DNA from: Dermatemys mawii
Lineage: Eukaryota; Chordata; Testudines; Dermatemydidae
Direction: 5' to 3'
DNA length: 64,000 nucleotides
NCBI GenBank assembly: GCA_007922305.1
Contig: ML677348.1
Span: 18,150,699 to 18,214,698, forward strand
The notes beneath the pieces are model-generated. The model saw only the letters and a program-made list of their open reading frames with translations, searched no databases and was not told the DNA's origin. The first letter of the stretch is position 1; each line of letters opens with the position of its first letter. Below are positions 35,783 to 47,984 of the stretch, one piece after another. Made by a program: the position numbers and the translations under genes.

Positions 35783-36044
35783 CAGTAGTCTTCAAACTGG
35801 GGTGTGTGCACCTCTGGGGCTGCATGAGCCCACCCCAAGGGGGGTGTGAGACCCCAGCGACAATCCCATGCAGCAGACCGCCCAACTCCTGCGTCAGCTA
35901 TTTTTGTCCCACCGAAATGCTGCTGTGGAAAGCAGAAGCTTCCGTTTTCCACGGCAGCATTTCGGCAGACATACGGGGGGGGGGGCACGAGTGGCCGCCG
36001 GACTGTGGTAGGGGGCAGCTGCTGGAAAAGTTTGGGGACCTCTG
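35783..36044. mobile_element. Short hAT element, 8-bp TSD
   Basis: Ends CAGTAGTCTTCAAACTGGGG and AAGTTTGGGGACCTCTG, inverted. Flanks TTCTAGAG (35,775-35,782) and TTGTAGAG (36,045-36,052), 7 of 8 matching. The interior has an internal inverted pair around TTTCGGCAGACATACG and GCTGCTGTGGAAAGC. The overlapping frames are not genes. Confidence 0.8.
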
Positions 36045-36109
36045 TTGTAGAGGTAAGAACCTTCTGTCCTGTATGGAGCAGGGGCTTAGTCTGCTTATGG
36101 GGCTGTAGA

Positions 36110-36970
36110 CTGCTGCTGTAAAGGGAAAGTTAATGCCCTTTATGTATGCAGTAACAAATGATTCTGTACCTCTGGCCAGGAGGGATTTTACCTGTGAGGG
36201 GTTAAGCAGTTTAGTTAACCTAGTTGGCACCTGATTAGAAGGACCAAGGGCAAAAGAAGATACTTTCAAATCTTGAGGTGGAGGTGGTTTTGTTTGTGCT
36301 CTCTATTTGTTCCCTCTATGGACAGGGAGAGACAGACCAGGCAGGAAAAAACATCTCCCAAAAACATAACTGAAATGAGCATCAAGATTACAAAAATTGT
36401 AGGTAGTGGCAAGAAAATCCATCAGTTATATTTTATTTTAGCTTGTGAATTTTCTTTATGCTAAGAGGTGGTTTTATTCCTGGGGGGGTGTGGGTTTTTT
36501 TTTTTTTTTTTTGTTTGGGAGGGTGGGGTAAGTGGGTAACTTTGAAGCTGAGCCTAGAGGGGAATCCTCTGTGTTTTAAATCCTAATCATCCTGTAACAT
36601 TACCTTCCATCCTGATTTTACAGAGGTGCTGCTTTTACTTTTTTCTTTATAATACAGTTGTTCTTTTAAGCAGTTGATTGATTTTAGTGCCCTAAAGACA
36701 AAGGAGCTGGTCTGTACTTGCATAAGAGACAAATGGTTGGTATATTATTCTCAAACCTCCCCAGGAAAGGAGGTGAAGGGATGTGGGGGGATATTTTAGG
36801 GAAATAGGGACTCCATGTAGTCCTTTTTCATGGCTCTTTGTCTAACACGTGGTAACAGCAATACCATCCAAGGAAGGGAATTTGTGCCTTGGAAGTTTTT
36901 AATCTAAGCTGGTACTTATAAGCTTGGGTGTCTTTCATACAGCTCCCCAACATCTGCACCCCAGCAAACA
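36110..36970 (+). repeat. LTR-like interspersed repeat, about 0.86 kb
   Basis: Recognised by the order GGCCAGGAGGGATTTTACCT, GTTAACCTAGTTGGCACCTG, TACTTTCAAATCTTGAGG, CTGAGCCTAGAGGGGAATCC, TTTTTCTTTATAATACAG (degenerate poly(A) signal region) and AGCTGGTACTTATAAGCTTG. I know this block as a dispersed turtle repeat that looks like a long terminal repeat, but I cannot name the superfamily and see no coding part. Ends are approximate. Confidence 0.5.
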
Positions 36971-38031
36971 ATTTCCATACTGTGTGTACGGAGTGTCTTT
37001 CCTTTCATAAGGCCAGTTCCTAGGAACCTCTGAGTGCAACTGAACCAGCACCTGTTAAACATCACTGTTTACATGAATTGTGTAAGGCCTTGAGATTTTC
37101 TGTAAACCAATTACTGGAACCAGGAGGAAGCAGACCACTATTTTCTGTGTAGGCAGTTCTGCAGCTGTTGCCAAATTCCTGCTGCTTGACTCAATGCAGA
37201 GGGAGGAAATACTATTCCATTCCAGCCTCCAGGGGTTGGAGTTTTGATTTTTAGAAAACACAGCAACCCCTATGAAAGTGAAAACCTTCAGCAAGGGTAA
37301 TGACAATGCTTGAAAATAACTATTTCTTTCCACACTGGGTGCTAAACTCTACCCTGTTTTTGGTGTAGCATGGGCCTACATTAGCTGAGCTGGGCTCAAA
37401 CTCATTGCTGTGGGGTTTTTTTGTTTTTGGCTGTACAAGCATCCCCAAAGTATCTATCTGGTATAGCAATTACTTGTCACTCAGGCTATCAACATGTTCA
37501 CACTCTATAGAGAGGATGCATATGGGTGTGTGTGTACATGCTGCAGGTTCTTAAGAGGCACTCGTGAGAGGACAGTGGCTGTGCCCCTATCTTCTTTCTT
37601 TTGGGTTGTCCCTAAAATTAAGAGGGTTCTGGTCATTGCCCTTTAGACCATTTCCTGAAATTTTGGAACCAATGTTCAGAATTAAGCATGTTATGTAGAT
37701 ACAGAGTGCTGGTCGGCTGATGGTAAGGCCATGCACACTCAGCTAATCATGGGAGGTAAATAAAAGGTGACTAGGGGTTAAATTCATTTTAGCTGTGTAT
37801 GTTCAGAATTGATGGATTATGCTGAATGAACAGATAACTGAAGTATGACCATGAGGAACTAATGAACTGTGCCTAATTCTAAACAAGTATTGGCCTGCTT
37901 AAGGCAACCTGGACACAGCCCCACTGCAAAAGCAGTAAATTTTTAACCACCAGTAGTTTGATAACTATAGGCAACACCACAGTCTTTGGCCCTAAACTTT
38001 TTATAACAAGTCTTTGAACATTACAAAACAA
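36971..38031. other. Intergenic, nothing assignable
   Basis: About 1 kb after the LTR-like block with no recognised repeat or gene. The 92-codon minus frame at 37,055-37,333 lacks similarity. Confidence 0.45.
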
Positions 38032-38039
38032 ATATAACA

Positions 38040-38422
38040 CAAGGGTCTCCAAACTTTTTGAGACAAGGGCCATATTAGATTTTTAAAGGGGCTTCATGGG
38101 CTGCTGCCATGCCCCCCCACTTTGCTCCTCCAGCCACTGCCATGACCCCACCCCACCTTTGCTCCTCTGGCTGCTGCCACAACCCCCCCACCACCTTTGT
38201 TCCTCTGGCCAGGCTGCAGGGGCACTCGCCCCTTTTCTCCTCCAGCCACACCACTACTGCAACCACACCCCCCTTTGCTCCTCCAGTCACACCCCGGGGG
38301 CACTCGCACGTACGACCACCAGGGGGCAGTGGCGGTTTCTCCATGTGCCTGCTCAGCTGGGGCCAAACAAATTGACACCACAGGCCAAATGCAGCCCCCG
38401 GGGCGTAGTTTGGAGACCCCTG
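38040..38422. mobile_element. Short hAT element, 8-bp TSD (family shared with 60,632)
   Basis: Ends CAAGGGTCTCCAAACTTTTT and GTAGTTTGGAGACCCCTG, inverted. Flanks ATATAACA (38,032-38,039) and CTATAACA (38,423-38,430), 7 of 8. The start GAGACAAGGGCCATATTAGA is nearly identical to the element at 60,632. The interior repeats CTCCTCCAGCCACTGCC-like units, which produce long spurious frames on both strands. Confidence 0.85.
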
Positions 38423-38498
38423 CTATAACATATCTCATTGAGACCATTTTTATATACAGTTTCTATTTTCTCAGATAGCAGCAGGAATACCACCTTTA

Positions 38499-38674
38499 AG
38501 GCTTTTCTACACTTCATGGCACAGTGGTTGGGGAAAGGGAGTAGTTAGTTATAGAGCACTATAACTGCCCAATGTCAACAGCGCTGGCATGTTCTAAAAG
38601 ATACTTAGTTTGCATTAGAGTCCTCTGTAAATAATACCCCCTCTAGAACACTTTGCTGCCATGAAGACAAGCCC
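38499..38674. mobile_element. Short palindromic MITE
   Basis: The left end AGGCTTTTCTACACTTCATGGCAC and the right end TGCTGCCATGAAGACAAGCCC are imperfect inverted repeats of about 20 bp. No clear target duplication. The end sequence resembles the Harbinger-type MITEs in the window but assignment is tentative. Confidence 0.55.
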
Positions 38675-39053
38675 ATTGCTTACTAGCGATATCACAGTGA
38701 GTGAGCTGTCTTTCATAGATATACAGAGATTGATAGTTGGAGGCTATGCTACTGCCCATAGGAGAAATAATTACCTCTAGATTTTAAACATAAGGAGACT
38801 TTCACAAAAAAGGTGTCCCAGCTGTGTGAAGTGCACATAGTTTAAAAAAAAGGAGTATTTCCTAATACCCTTTACATTTGTGTTCAAAAGCATCCAATTT
38901 AGTACTGAACACGGGTTAATTTAAAGAACATTGTGTTTCCCTTCTGCTCTCTATATATGTGGAAATACAGTCAAACAAAAACATGATCTTAGTTGAGGTA
39001 GTAGTATAACAAGCTTCTAGCAAAATACAAAGTAGTAGATATTCAGGCCTGCC

Positions 39054-39973
39054 TGTAAAGGTCTATACTTTAAGAACTTAGGTGCATTTTTATCACTTAG
39101 CTAGTTATAGAGGTATAAAACAAAGAATCAAAATCATAAGTCCGCCTGTGTATGGGCCTTCTCCCGCTAGGATAGCCTAAGAACAAGGCCTCAGGCTAAG
39201 CTCTTTGGCTAAACAGCAGGGGCAGCCATAAGGTGGGAAGGGTACAGTCACATCCCAAACCAGCCACATTAGAGTGATATTTGGCTGTTAGAAAAACGAT
39301 CCTGTCCTGATCATGCCCATCACCCCAGATAAAGAAACAGACCTTTAACCAGCTTAAGAAAACAGCTTGACAGCATCCTGTCTGGCAAGAAATCACTTTC
39401 CAATAGTTGTGAAACCCTCATTTCTGTATTGTATGATCCTTATGGATCCCACTTTTCTATTGTTAATTTGTCTGGTTCTCTAATTGTCTGTAGAAAAAAA
39501 TTTTCTAGGTGTAAGTGAAGTAGGGTAGTGAGATATAATTGGTTAGATAATTGTTACAGTGTTAGGATTGGTTAGTTAAATTTCAGTAAAATGATTGGTT
39601 AAGGTACAGCTGAAAATATTACTATATAAGCCGGGGTCATACAGGAAGGAGAAGAGGAAACTGGAATCATGCTTGCTAATGGGGGGAAGGAACAGAAACA
39701 GGGAATACAGACACGGGGTAATGCTCTGCGGTTTCAGAGCTGGGAAGGGGAACGTGGGGTAGCATCAGAGCTGGGAGTGCAACACTAGGGAACAGACTAT
39801 TGGCATATAGAGATATGTCCGACTGGTGTGAAGGGCTTCAGAATATGCTTGCTTGGAAACTAACCTCAACAAACATCACAGTGTCTGCACTTCCGCCTTT
39901 TAGTCTTTTGCTGCATGCTATCTGCGTGACAAGAACCAGGGAGGTGGGAGGGTTGAGGGAAGGCCCTCTAACA
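39054..39973 (+). mobile_element. Solo LTR of an endogenous retrovirus-like element
   Basis: A block starting TGTAAAGGTCTATACTT and ending CCCTCTAACA (TG...CA). Inside are GATTGGTTAAGGTACAGC followed by a TATATAA box at 39,623-39,629, then a purine-rich stretch and GAAACTAACCTCAACAAACA, where related copies carry a poly(A) signal. This is the U3-R-U5 layout of an LTR. No gag, pol or env sequence is next to it, so it looks like a recombined solo LTR. I see no matching short target duplication, so the ends may be off by some bases. Confidence 0.6.
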
Positions 39974-42290
39974 ATAGGTAACTTTAAGGTTATTGTAGTA
40001 GTGAAGAGGAGCCTGGTAAAGAACAATCTAAAAAGCAGTAAGTAGTAAGAGCTAGAGAGGCAATGTTTTGGGAATTGGATTCTTTCTCGCATACAAATTA
40101 CAGTGAAACAGTATAACAGGAAGATTTGCAGAGACATTTATTTCCCAAAGGTTTAGGTTTTACATTAACAATCTATTACACTGTTTGAACGGTTAAATAG
40201 TTACTGAAAAGATGGCAAATTGTGGAAGGAAAATTCTAGACAAAGGAAAACGATCACATTCAGCAGCATTTTAATGGTACATTAATTGCAGAATTTAAAC
40301 ACAGTTCGCATTACTGAATAATCTTATTAGTAAGCCAAATTCATGTGCAACTGGAATTTCCTACTACCAGTGTAAAAATACACTGAACCCTCCCCCTTCT
40401 GTAATAGTCTGACTAATGGCAAGTGGGTATCAATGTTCTGAGGGAACTAAATATATTTTAGTCAATTTGCAGCGATTGAACACCACCCTTCACACCTGCC
40501 AGCTTTGTTGCGGTTGAAGGGAAAGAGATTCCAAAATGCATAGTGAATAATCACTAATGACAGAGGACATTGTTCTGTTTAACAGGGAAGATGAAGTTAC
40601 ACATGCCAGATAATTTAATAAAACTGAAGTATTGTTTTGACAAGCGTTTAAACAGAAAGCATAACCAGTACCTACATTTCCTTATCTAGCAGGCTGCAGA
40701 GCTTATTAAAGTATTGTTCGTGAACTTTTCAATGTTTTAGCTAAAGTAAGTTTGCACCCATGTAGAAGTCAGTATAAATGTAAGCTACCTAAAAGAGCGC
40801 ATAACTAAAAAAGTGCACTTATGTCTTTTGGTCCATATTTCATATTTAAATGCCCCTTTGCTTTCTTTCCATTCATAGGCTATAGCTGGAAAGGATCAAA
40901 ATCAGGCTAGTGTAAAACAATCACAGTGTAGGAAAATGCCAGCTGCCATATTTTGTAGTTGAAGTGCATTTGTGATCAACAATTAAATCTATGACATCAG
41001 TTCAAAACCAAATACGTAATTTTTCATAAAATTGGCATTATACTTCATTTAGTGCAACATTTAAACACAATTCTTCTCCCCTTTAAAAACATTCATTTTT
41101 CCTCACCATAAGGTTGACTGAGGTATGTAATCATGAAACAAGTTATTTGAAAATATAATGCACGTTAGGTTGTGTCTCATGTAAGCAAATACATTCATTG
41201 TCATCTTAAATTCTAGTGGCAAGAGACATTAGTGACAGAATAGCCAACCTAGACAGAGGACCAGCACTTGTTATGCAATGCACTTTCATTACTTTAAACA
41301 GCCGGACACAGAAAGGCAACATAAACAGATAGTTAACTGGATAAATCCAGTTAGTGAACTGGATAAATTATTTTTCCAGGATATGTAGCTTTCAGCCTGA
41401 GTCTGTAATGCCAACACAGCTGTTCTCCTTCACCTTCTTTCCTACAATCAATCTAGAGCTTTGACGCTAGCTTCCAAGAGGTACTGCAAACTTACCTTTA
41501 ATTGGCTTATTTTAAAAAAAAATCCCATCGAGTCCTTATGTTTTTCCTGACTCTTAAGAGCTCCTGGTCAACAAGTAAGGGACTGTGTGCGCCTGTTTAT
41601 GTAAATAACCTTTTTGCACAGGTCAGAGAGCAACACCGTTAACCACACTTAGACTTACTCCCCTGCACCCTCTCAAGGGGCAAAATGTTCCTGTGTAAAG
41701 GATAACCACCCCTTGCAGGCTCTGAAAATGGGTGGCACCATCATCACTACAGCAGAAGTGAGAAGACAGTGTTTTGAGCTCTACCAGGGAAGCAAACTTG
41801 AACACTTTAATCTTTGATAGGAATGCTGATGGTTACATGTAATAATGGTCAGGTGACTTTTCATGTTGATAGTGTCCCTGTCCTGAATTCTGCATCTGGG
41901 GCGAACTTGTTCCATGTAAAAATTTAAGACTAACTAACAAAAACCTGTAAACAACAACTGTAAACAAAGTAGGCTGCTTTGTAGCCCCGGGGCTCTGCTG
42001 AGAGCAATGGTACCATATCGCATCTAGTGCTGTTATTCTCAAAAACAGGTGCAGGGCACATCCAGTAACTTTGTAGTGACCACACATGTACGTAGAACGT
42101 ACCACTGAACTGGAGAAGATTTTACAGTGCTGATCCTTCATGACAATTACTTGAAGGAAACGCAAAGTACCATCTACAGTTATTTGCCTGCTTCTGAAAT
42201 GTGAGTTTTCTATATTATGTATAAAATGAGAATTTCTCAGATTACTATTGTACCATGGTACAAGTAAGGCTGCAAGGGAATATGTCCCTA
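39974..42290. other. Intergenic AT-rich DNA without recognised repeats
   Basis: About 2.3 kb with no transposon I can name. It contains TTTATT at 40,137-40,142, a minus-strand AATAAA, so a very long WDFY2 3' UTR or another minus-strand transcript cannot be excluded. The 160-codon minus frame at 41,833-42,315 has no recognised domain. Confidence 0.35.
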
Positions 42291-42296
42291 CATCTA

Positions 42297-42416
42297 GGGT
42301 AACCAGATGTCCCAATTTTATAGGGACTGTCCCAATTTTGGGGTCTTTTTCTTATATAGGCTCCTATTACCCCCCACCCTCTGTCCCGATTTTTCATATT
42401 TGCTGTCTGGTCACCT
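42297..42416. mobile_element. 120-bp MITE with TA target duplication
   Basis: Ends GGGTAACCAGATGTCCC and GCTGTCTGGTCACCT are inverted. TA flanks both sides (42,295-42,296 and 42,417-42,418). The interior has the repeated GTCCCAATTTTATAGGGAC and GTCCCGATTTTTCATA words of an abundant short amniote element. The TA duplication suggests a mariner/Tc1-like helper. Confidence 0.75.
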
Positions 42417-42419
42417 TAC

Positions 42420-43411
42420 CTACATCACTCAGATTAAGGGGGGTATTTTGAAAAATGCTCAACAATGGCTTCAATAGGAGCACAGCTAGGCAAACACCAA
42501 ATACATTTGAAAATCCCCCTCAGACTGTGTGTATAGATTTCTCCTCTAGGCCAATAATACGATTTTCAACTCAACCCGATGACATTTTAGGAAAAACATC
42601 ATTTGTTAAAATACACCAGCATCTGTGGCCGTACAATGTGTTAGTCAGTGTTTAATTTAGCAAGTGGAAAGTGAATGTTGTTTTACAACCCAAGCAACGG
42701 TGGATACAAAGGGATACTTGTAGAAAAATAATTGCTCAGACTTCATTAAGGACTGGCAGCCCTGTCACCATACCCTCAGCATTTATAAACCGTACTAAAG
42801 GAAACCCATAATCTTCAATTGCCCTTACAACGGCCCTACTTGGTATGTTCTCCCTTTCTTCTCTGAAGCTCTCGGATACAACTTTCTCTCTAATGCACAG
42901 TACCATCATCTTTCGCAATTAAATTAGATCTCACTTTCACTCATCCAAAACCAGAGCTTGTCAAAGTCTTCCCAGTGTCAATTTTGCAAGATTTTGAATT
43001 TGGATGAAAATGGACAAGAGGCTTCTAAACCTGCAAGTTATTTCCCTTGTTTTCAACCAGTTTGATCCAATGCTATTTTATAATCCTACTTTTGTGGCTG
43101 AGGTTCCTTCAGATGGATTTTCACTTACCTTGCACTCGGACAGACACCAGTGACTGGTTAGGGGAAAGAATTCTGGGATGTGAATAAAGGTGTCTAAAAA
43201 CATTGTATGCAGGTAGCAGCCACTGTGGCACTAAATCAGAAAGACAAGTGGAGAGGGAAGGTACCTGAAAGGAAGGAAAACCGAGAAAAAGCTAAGTGAA
43301 GTTTAACAAAAATGGCACCTCCAGTATAATCGTGTCCAAACCCAAGAAATATTTCTAGAGTAGGGCAGTATCAATATTTTATATCCCTCTATGCAGGTTC
43401 ACAGACCTAAT
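42420..43411. other. Intergenic, nothing assignable
   Basis: No repeat or gene recognised. A 60-codon minus frame at 42,736-42,918 has an even composition but no similarity I know and no splice or promoter context. Confidence 0.4.
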
Positions 43412-43419
43412 TCCTAAAG

Positions 43420-43822
43420 GAAGGGTGGCCAACCTGAGCAGGAGCCAGAATTTACCAATGTACATTGCCAAAGAGCAACAGTAACACGTCAGCAGCCCCC
43501 CTCCCAGGCCTCCTGCCCACCGGTAGCCACACCAATCAGCGCTTCCCCCCACTTCCTAATCAGGTGTTTTGTGGCGTACAGGAGGCTCTGAGGGGGAAGG
43601 GGGAGGAGTGAGGGCACTGCAGGCTGAGGCGAGAAGGCAGGAAGGAGTGGAGTGGGGCTGGGGCCTGTAGCACAGCCAGGGGTTGAGCAGTGAGCACCCC
43701 CTGTCACATTGGAAAGCTGACGCCTGTAGCTCCAGCCCCAGAGTTGGCGTCTATACAAGGAGCTGCATATTAACCTCTGAAGAGCCGCATGTGGCTCTGG
43801 AGCCATAGGTTGGCCACCCCTG
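43420..43822. mobile_element. Short hAT element (AGGGTGGCCAACC ends)
   Basis: Ends GAAGGGTGGCCAACCTGAGC and GGTTGGCCACCCCTG, inverted. Flanks TCCTAAAG (43,412-43,419) and TCCTAAGG (43,823-43,830), 7 of 8. The right part has the AGCCGCATGTGGCTCTGGAG words of this family. Non-coding. Confidence 0.85.
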
Positions 43823-44639
43823 TCCTAAGGGGAGGGTGTCAAATAAGTAAAAAGTGACATATTGTCTCCCTGAACAAGGCTATCTTCTAACCTGATGGGA
43901 TATACAAGATATATATAAGGTAGGCTTTAAAAAAAAGATGCGAGGACAGAAAAGCCAAAGACTACAGTTGTGGAAAGTTTGGGTACTGTAGAAATCCAAA
44001 TACCTATGTTAAAGAAACTAGAAGACAAACAGCAGTTGATCAGGAGACATTATAGCTCAGTCCAGCACTGTTTCTAACAGGAAGAGCCCCAACCAGTCCA
44101 AGATTCCACAGCTGCTGGTTTTTGCAGAGCTAGGTGAAGAAGGGAAGATTGAACAATTTGGGCTCTTCACAGTTTTTCTTCTTTTGGGCTGGGAGGGTGA
44201 AGTTTGACTGGCAAAACTAAACCTCTCTCAGCCCTCCACACTACTGTTGTATTTTAAGGATTACCTAAAAACACCAGCCCCCCTCTCTCCAAAGGAAAGA
44301 GCCTTGAAAGAATCCTAGGGCATCTCTACCCTACAAAGTTAAGTCAAGTCAAGTCAACATCCAGCCGGCACAGTAATTAAGTCAGCTGCGCATGTCCACA
44401 CGATGCTCATTGGGTCAATAGAGTGCATCCTTTCTAGCAGAGCTTGCATCGAACAGAGCAGTGCACCGTGGGTAGCTATCCCACAGTGCAGCTAGCTGCA
44501 GACAGTTTTAGGAGGGGCTTGCAATGCCTCATGGGACCAAAACTTTGTCACAGGGGGCAATGGGAACATGGCTGTGGCCTTCCATGATGAAATTTCCTCC
44601 CTCTGTCCCCTGACATGAATGGCAAACAGCCCATACTTT

Positions 44640-45610
44640 CTCAAGCCTTTTTTTGAAAGCTTGGTTTAGCCACAGACCCCATTCAGCTGTGCAATCTTGT
44701 TGTGAGCATTACAAACGCCTCACCTTACCCTGCAGTATTTCCAGAGCCGAGACAAGCTGCTGCACAGAATACAGCGATATCATTCAAGTAGCCCTGCTAC
44801 AAGCCATTGAACAATTCCTGGTTGCTGATGGCAATTGTGCAGCAATTGAACATGGTGACGCGCTGTTTCTGGTCCCAGGAAACAAGCACCGACTGGTGGG
44901 ATCACATTGTTACCCAGCTATGGGATGACAAGTAGTGGCTGCACAACTTTCAGATGCGAAAGACCATGTTCCGGGAACTTTGTGCAGAGGTTTCCCCAGC
45001 CCTGAAGCACAGCAACACTAAAATGAGACCTGCTCTGAGAGTGGAGAAGCGAGTGGTGGTTGCTCTGTGGAAGCTTGCACTGACTGCTACAGGGTCAGTG
45101 GTGAATCAATTTGGAGTGGGTACAATCCATGGTGGGAGCTGCTGTGATCCAAGTGTGCAGGGCCATTAGCTGAATTCTACTAAGAAAGGCAGTGACTCTG
45201 GGCAATGTGCAGGGCACAGTGGAAGGTTTTGTCACAATGGAGTTCCCAAGCTGCAGTGGGGTGGTAGATGGATGCATATCCTTATATTGGCACCAGAGCA
45301 CCTAGCCAGAGAGTACATAAACCATGAGGGATTTTTTCAATGGTGTTGCAGGTGCTGGTGGATCACAATTTGATGGACATAACACGGGATGGCCAGGAAC
45401 GGTGCATGACGCAGGCATCTTTAGGAACACAGGTTTGTTCAGAAAGCTGCAAGCCGGGACATTCTTTTCAGATCACAAAATAAGCATGGATGATGTTGAA
45501 ACAGTAACAGTGCTCTGGGACATCCAGTGTACCCCTTGCTCATGAAGCCATATGCTGTGCTCAGAAACAGTCTTTTCCAGGGCGCACAGTCTGTGTAGCT
45601 GGAGCGGCCA
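44640..45610 (+). pseudogene. Decayed Harbinger transposase (HARBI1-like, DDE)
   Basis: Plus-strand pieces in order: WLHNFQMRKTMFRELCAEV near 44,935-44,995, then RVEKRVVVALWKLALTATG and NQFGVG (to about 45,120). VVDGCI with the first catalytic Asp lies near 45,265. GWPGTVHDAGIFRNTGLFRK, with the second Asp in HDA, is at about 45,390-45,450. The region holding the third catalytic residue (Glu, in an AFGRLK-type motif) is absent: sequence jumps from the LMKPY region near 45,545 to the end. With stops at 44,926 and 45,170 it cannot be active. Confidence 0.8.
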
Positions 45611-45646
45611 CTGGGAAGCAGATACCCGCTGAACCTCACTTCTTCT

Positions 45647-46270
45647 TCAGATTAAACATAAGAGAGAAAAGCATATAACCCCGACAGTGATGGGAATTGC
45701 ATACTCACCAGAAGTGCCTTCTCTGGCATCATACTTCGCCACCATGCTGTTCTGGGACCAGCTTGGCTCGGAGGTTAAAAAGAGCTCCTGGTTCTCTGGG
45801 AGACTGGATCCACTGTTCACCTGTCTCCTACTCTCCTCCTCCTCTTGCTTGTCCAGAATGTCCTCTTCCTTGTTGTCTGAGGTGGCCCAGGACTCAGACT
45901 CCTGGGAGGTATCCATGCTGCTTTTGGAATTAGTGGTGTGGTCACCACCAAGAATTGCATCCAGCTCATTGTAGAAGCAGCATGTGTGTGAGGCAGAATC
46001 AGAACAGCTGTTTGCCTCCTTTGTCTTCTGGTACAACTGCTGACGTTCTTTGATTTTCAAGCAGCGCTGCTGCGTGTCCCTGCTGTAGCCCTTCTCCTCC
46101 ATGCCCCACATGATCTTCTGGTAGATGTTTCTCTCGGATGGATCAGAGCGGTCCTGCACAGACTCTTTCCCCCTCAGACGAATAAGATCCCCCACCTCCT
46201 GTGTACTCCAGGCTAGAGCACATCTGGGGCATTGATTCGCCATGATTCGCTGAGCTGGTGAGCTCTCCAC
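45647..46270 (-). CDS. Harbinger Myb/SANT-like DNA-binding protein, nearly intact ORF
   Basis: A 207-codon open frame. A likely start is the internal Met of MANQCPRCALAWS at 46,243. Residues about 20-85 form a Myb/SANT-like trihelix (W..QEVGDLIRLRG, RNIYQKIMWGMEEKGYSRD, QQRCLKIKERQQLYQK). A Ser/Glu-rich linker follows with the FYNELDAILGGDHTT motif and an acidic stretch. Family members pair with the HARBI1-like transposase. The last 18 residues or so are hydrophobic and unlike the family, so the original C-terminus, likely longer, has been lost. No upstream promoter is evident and expression is doubtful. Confidence 0.7.
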   Translation of the reverse strand: MESSPAQRIMANQCPRCALAWSTQEVGDLIRLRGKESVQDRSDPSERNIYQKIMWGMEEKGYSRDTQQRCLKIKERQQLYQKTKEANSCSDSASHTCCFYNELDAILGGDHTTNSKSSMDTSQESESWATSDNKEEDILDKQEEEESRRQVNSGSSLPENQELFLTSEPSWSQNSMVAKYDAREGTSGEYAIPITVGVICFSLLCLI

Positions 46271-46639
46271 ACTGATCTAACAGGAAATTGGAATTCAAAA
46301 GTTCGTGGAGCTTTAAAAAGGGAAGGGGCTGTTTCCTGTGTACTTGGCTGCTGTGCAATGGAGTTGAAAACCATCTCGAGAGCGGTCACAAAGGAGCATT
46401 GTGGGACACCTCCTGGGGGCCAATTCAGTCGACTTACATCAAAGTTGAAGGGTAGACAAAGAGACAGTGTTGACACAGCATTATGTAAGTGCTATGCCTC
46501 TTGTGGAGTCATTAAGTCAACATTACAGGTGAATTAGATCAGCAGAAGGGACATGGTAATGTAGAGGCATACATTATTAGGGAGACATGAGGCAGCTTCC
46601 ATTGACGCAAGTTTGTAGTGTACACCAGGTCCTAGATAA

Positions 46640-47984
46640 TGGGCTGGTGTGACTACCCAAAGACCCCTCAGCCACACCAATATGCCACTCAGCTGCTTAA
46701 TCAAATGGTGCAGACACGCTGATAAAACAAAGGGAGACCTTGCAGAGCCTGTGTGCCTGGGCATCACCACAAGAGGAGCTTTCAGAAAAGCTGGGCGTTT
46801 CCTGCTTCTGCCAGTTTGTGTGCTATGAACTCATTAATAAGTAAAGCCAAGAAGTTATCTCAGGAACAATGTTCTGGAGCCTCAGTGGGAGCTGAGAAGT
46901 TCTGCTGCCAAATCAAGAGGATGCCAAGAATCTGGCAGCCCACACATCCTACTCTCACTGGCTGCTCAGGCCCTTCCAAGTGTGATAAGCGAAAACCCAT
47001 CTCATTAAAAGAATGACTTGTTCACTCATTGTTTAGAAGTCACATTCATTTTGGCATAGACAGAACAGGCAGATGTATATCAGAGAAGACTATATATCCA
47101 AATTTCCCTATTAAAAATTAAACAAAGCAAGAGGATGGAGAGGTTAAAGACAGATTTTGATAGAAATAAAATGTAGTAAATTGTTAAATTCATGTTGGAG
47201 AACAAGTATCTTGGAGACATGCATTTACCAACCACTAGACAAAGTGATAGTTGGATCATTTACGCCAACGAGAATTATAAACTGCCAAGTAGAATTCTTA
47301 GAGGAAAACTGACTGGAACAGAAATCAGTAGGAGTTTTTTCTGTTTTTAAAGCTAAATCTATACCAACCTGAGGTTAGAAACAGCTTTATTTGGTCAATA
47401 ACACAGAAAACAGACTGAATAAAATAAAGGGATAGTGAAGAAAAATGCTCTCATCCATTGGAAAAATAAATCATACCATTAGCTGGTCAATAAAAATCAA
47501 CTTTTGTAAGGCAGAAATATGGATGCCTGGTAAGTGCAATTTATCATCATGTGGCTTGTAGGCTTTTGTCCTATTCTTAAGGAACCATCAGGACTACGTA
47601 TTTCTCTCTAATGCAATATTTTTGTACTGAACATTTACCAAGGCCCAAACTGGAGGGAATGAGTTTTACAAACGTGCTGTAAGTGACCAGATGCACAGTG
47701 TTGAAAACAAACTATTGATTTTACTCCACCCTAAACACCAGGGGTCCAATTCATCCCAGTCTACCTATATTTACTTAGCTCCATTTTTCCATGTTCACCA
47801 ATACTCCACTGACTGAGAACAGCAATCCCAAGTAGTTACCAGTGACAAGAGGGACATAGAAGTGCTATTCATCCTCTTAGAGAAATGGCAAGAGGCATAT
47901 CAAATCTGCCCAAGGAAGTCCTGACTGTTCACAAAATATTAGTTATATGGCTCCCATTACTGGAATATTGGAGTGTCTCAGTCT
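46640..47984. other. Intergenic, nothing assignable
   Basis: About 1.3 kb of AT-rich DNA without recognised repeat or gene. The 87-codon frame at 46,753-47,016 has no similarity. Confidence 0.45.

Larger units (their letters stand above)
44314..46634. mobile_element. PIF/Harbinger DNA transposon with two convergent ORFs
   Basis: The ends are CCTAGGGCATCTCTACCCTAC on the left and GTTTGTAGTGTACACCAGGTCC on the right, imperfect inverted repeats like those of the window's Harbinger MITEs. It carries a broken DDE transposase on plus (about 44,650-45,600) and a Myb/SANT-like ORF on minus (45,647-46,270), facing each other. This two-gene layout is the hallmark of PIF/Harbinger elements; the Myb-like protein is needed with the transposase for nuclear import and DNA binding. 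At about 2.3 kb it is shorter than an intact autonomous copy because the end of the transposase is deleted. Confidence 0.8.

Noticed and set aside
38075..38478. Several Pro/Gly-rich frames on both strands
   Set aside because: All fall in the tandem-repeat interior of the hAT element at 38,040-38,422.
41833..42315. 160-codon minus-strand frame between the genes
   Set aside because: Sequence resembles no family known to me, and it runs into the MITE at 42,297. No promoter or splice context.
42736..42918. 60-codon minus frame with balanced composition
   Set aside because: Considered as a possible small exon, but no flanking splice sites fit and no similarity was recognised.
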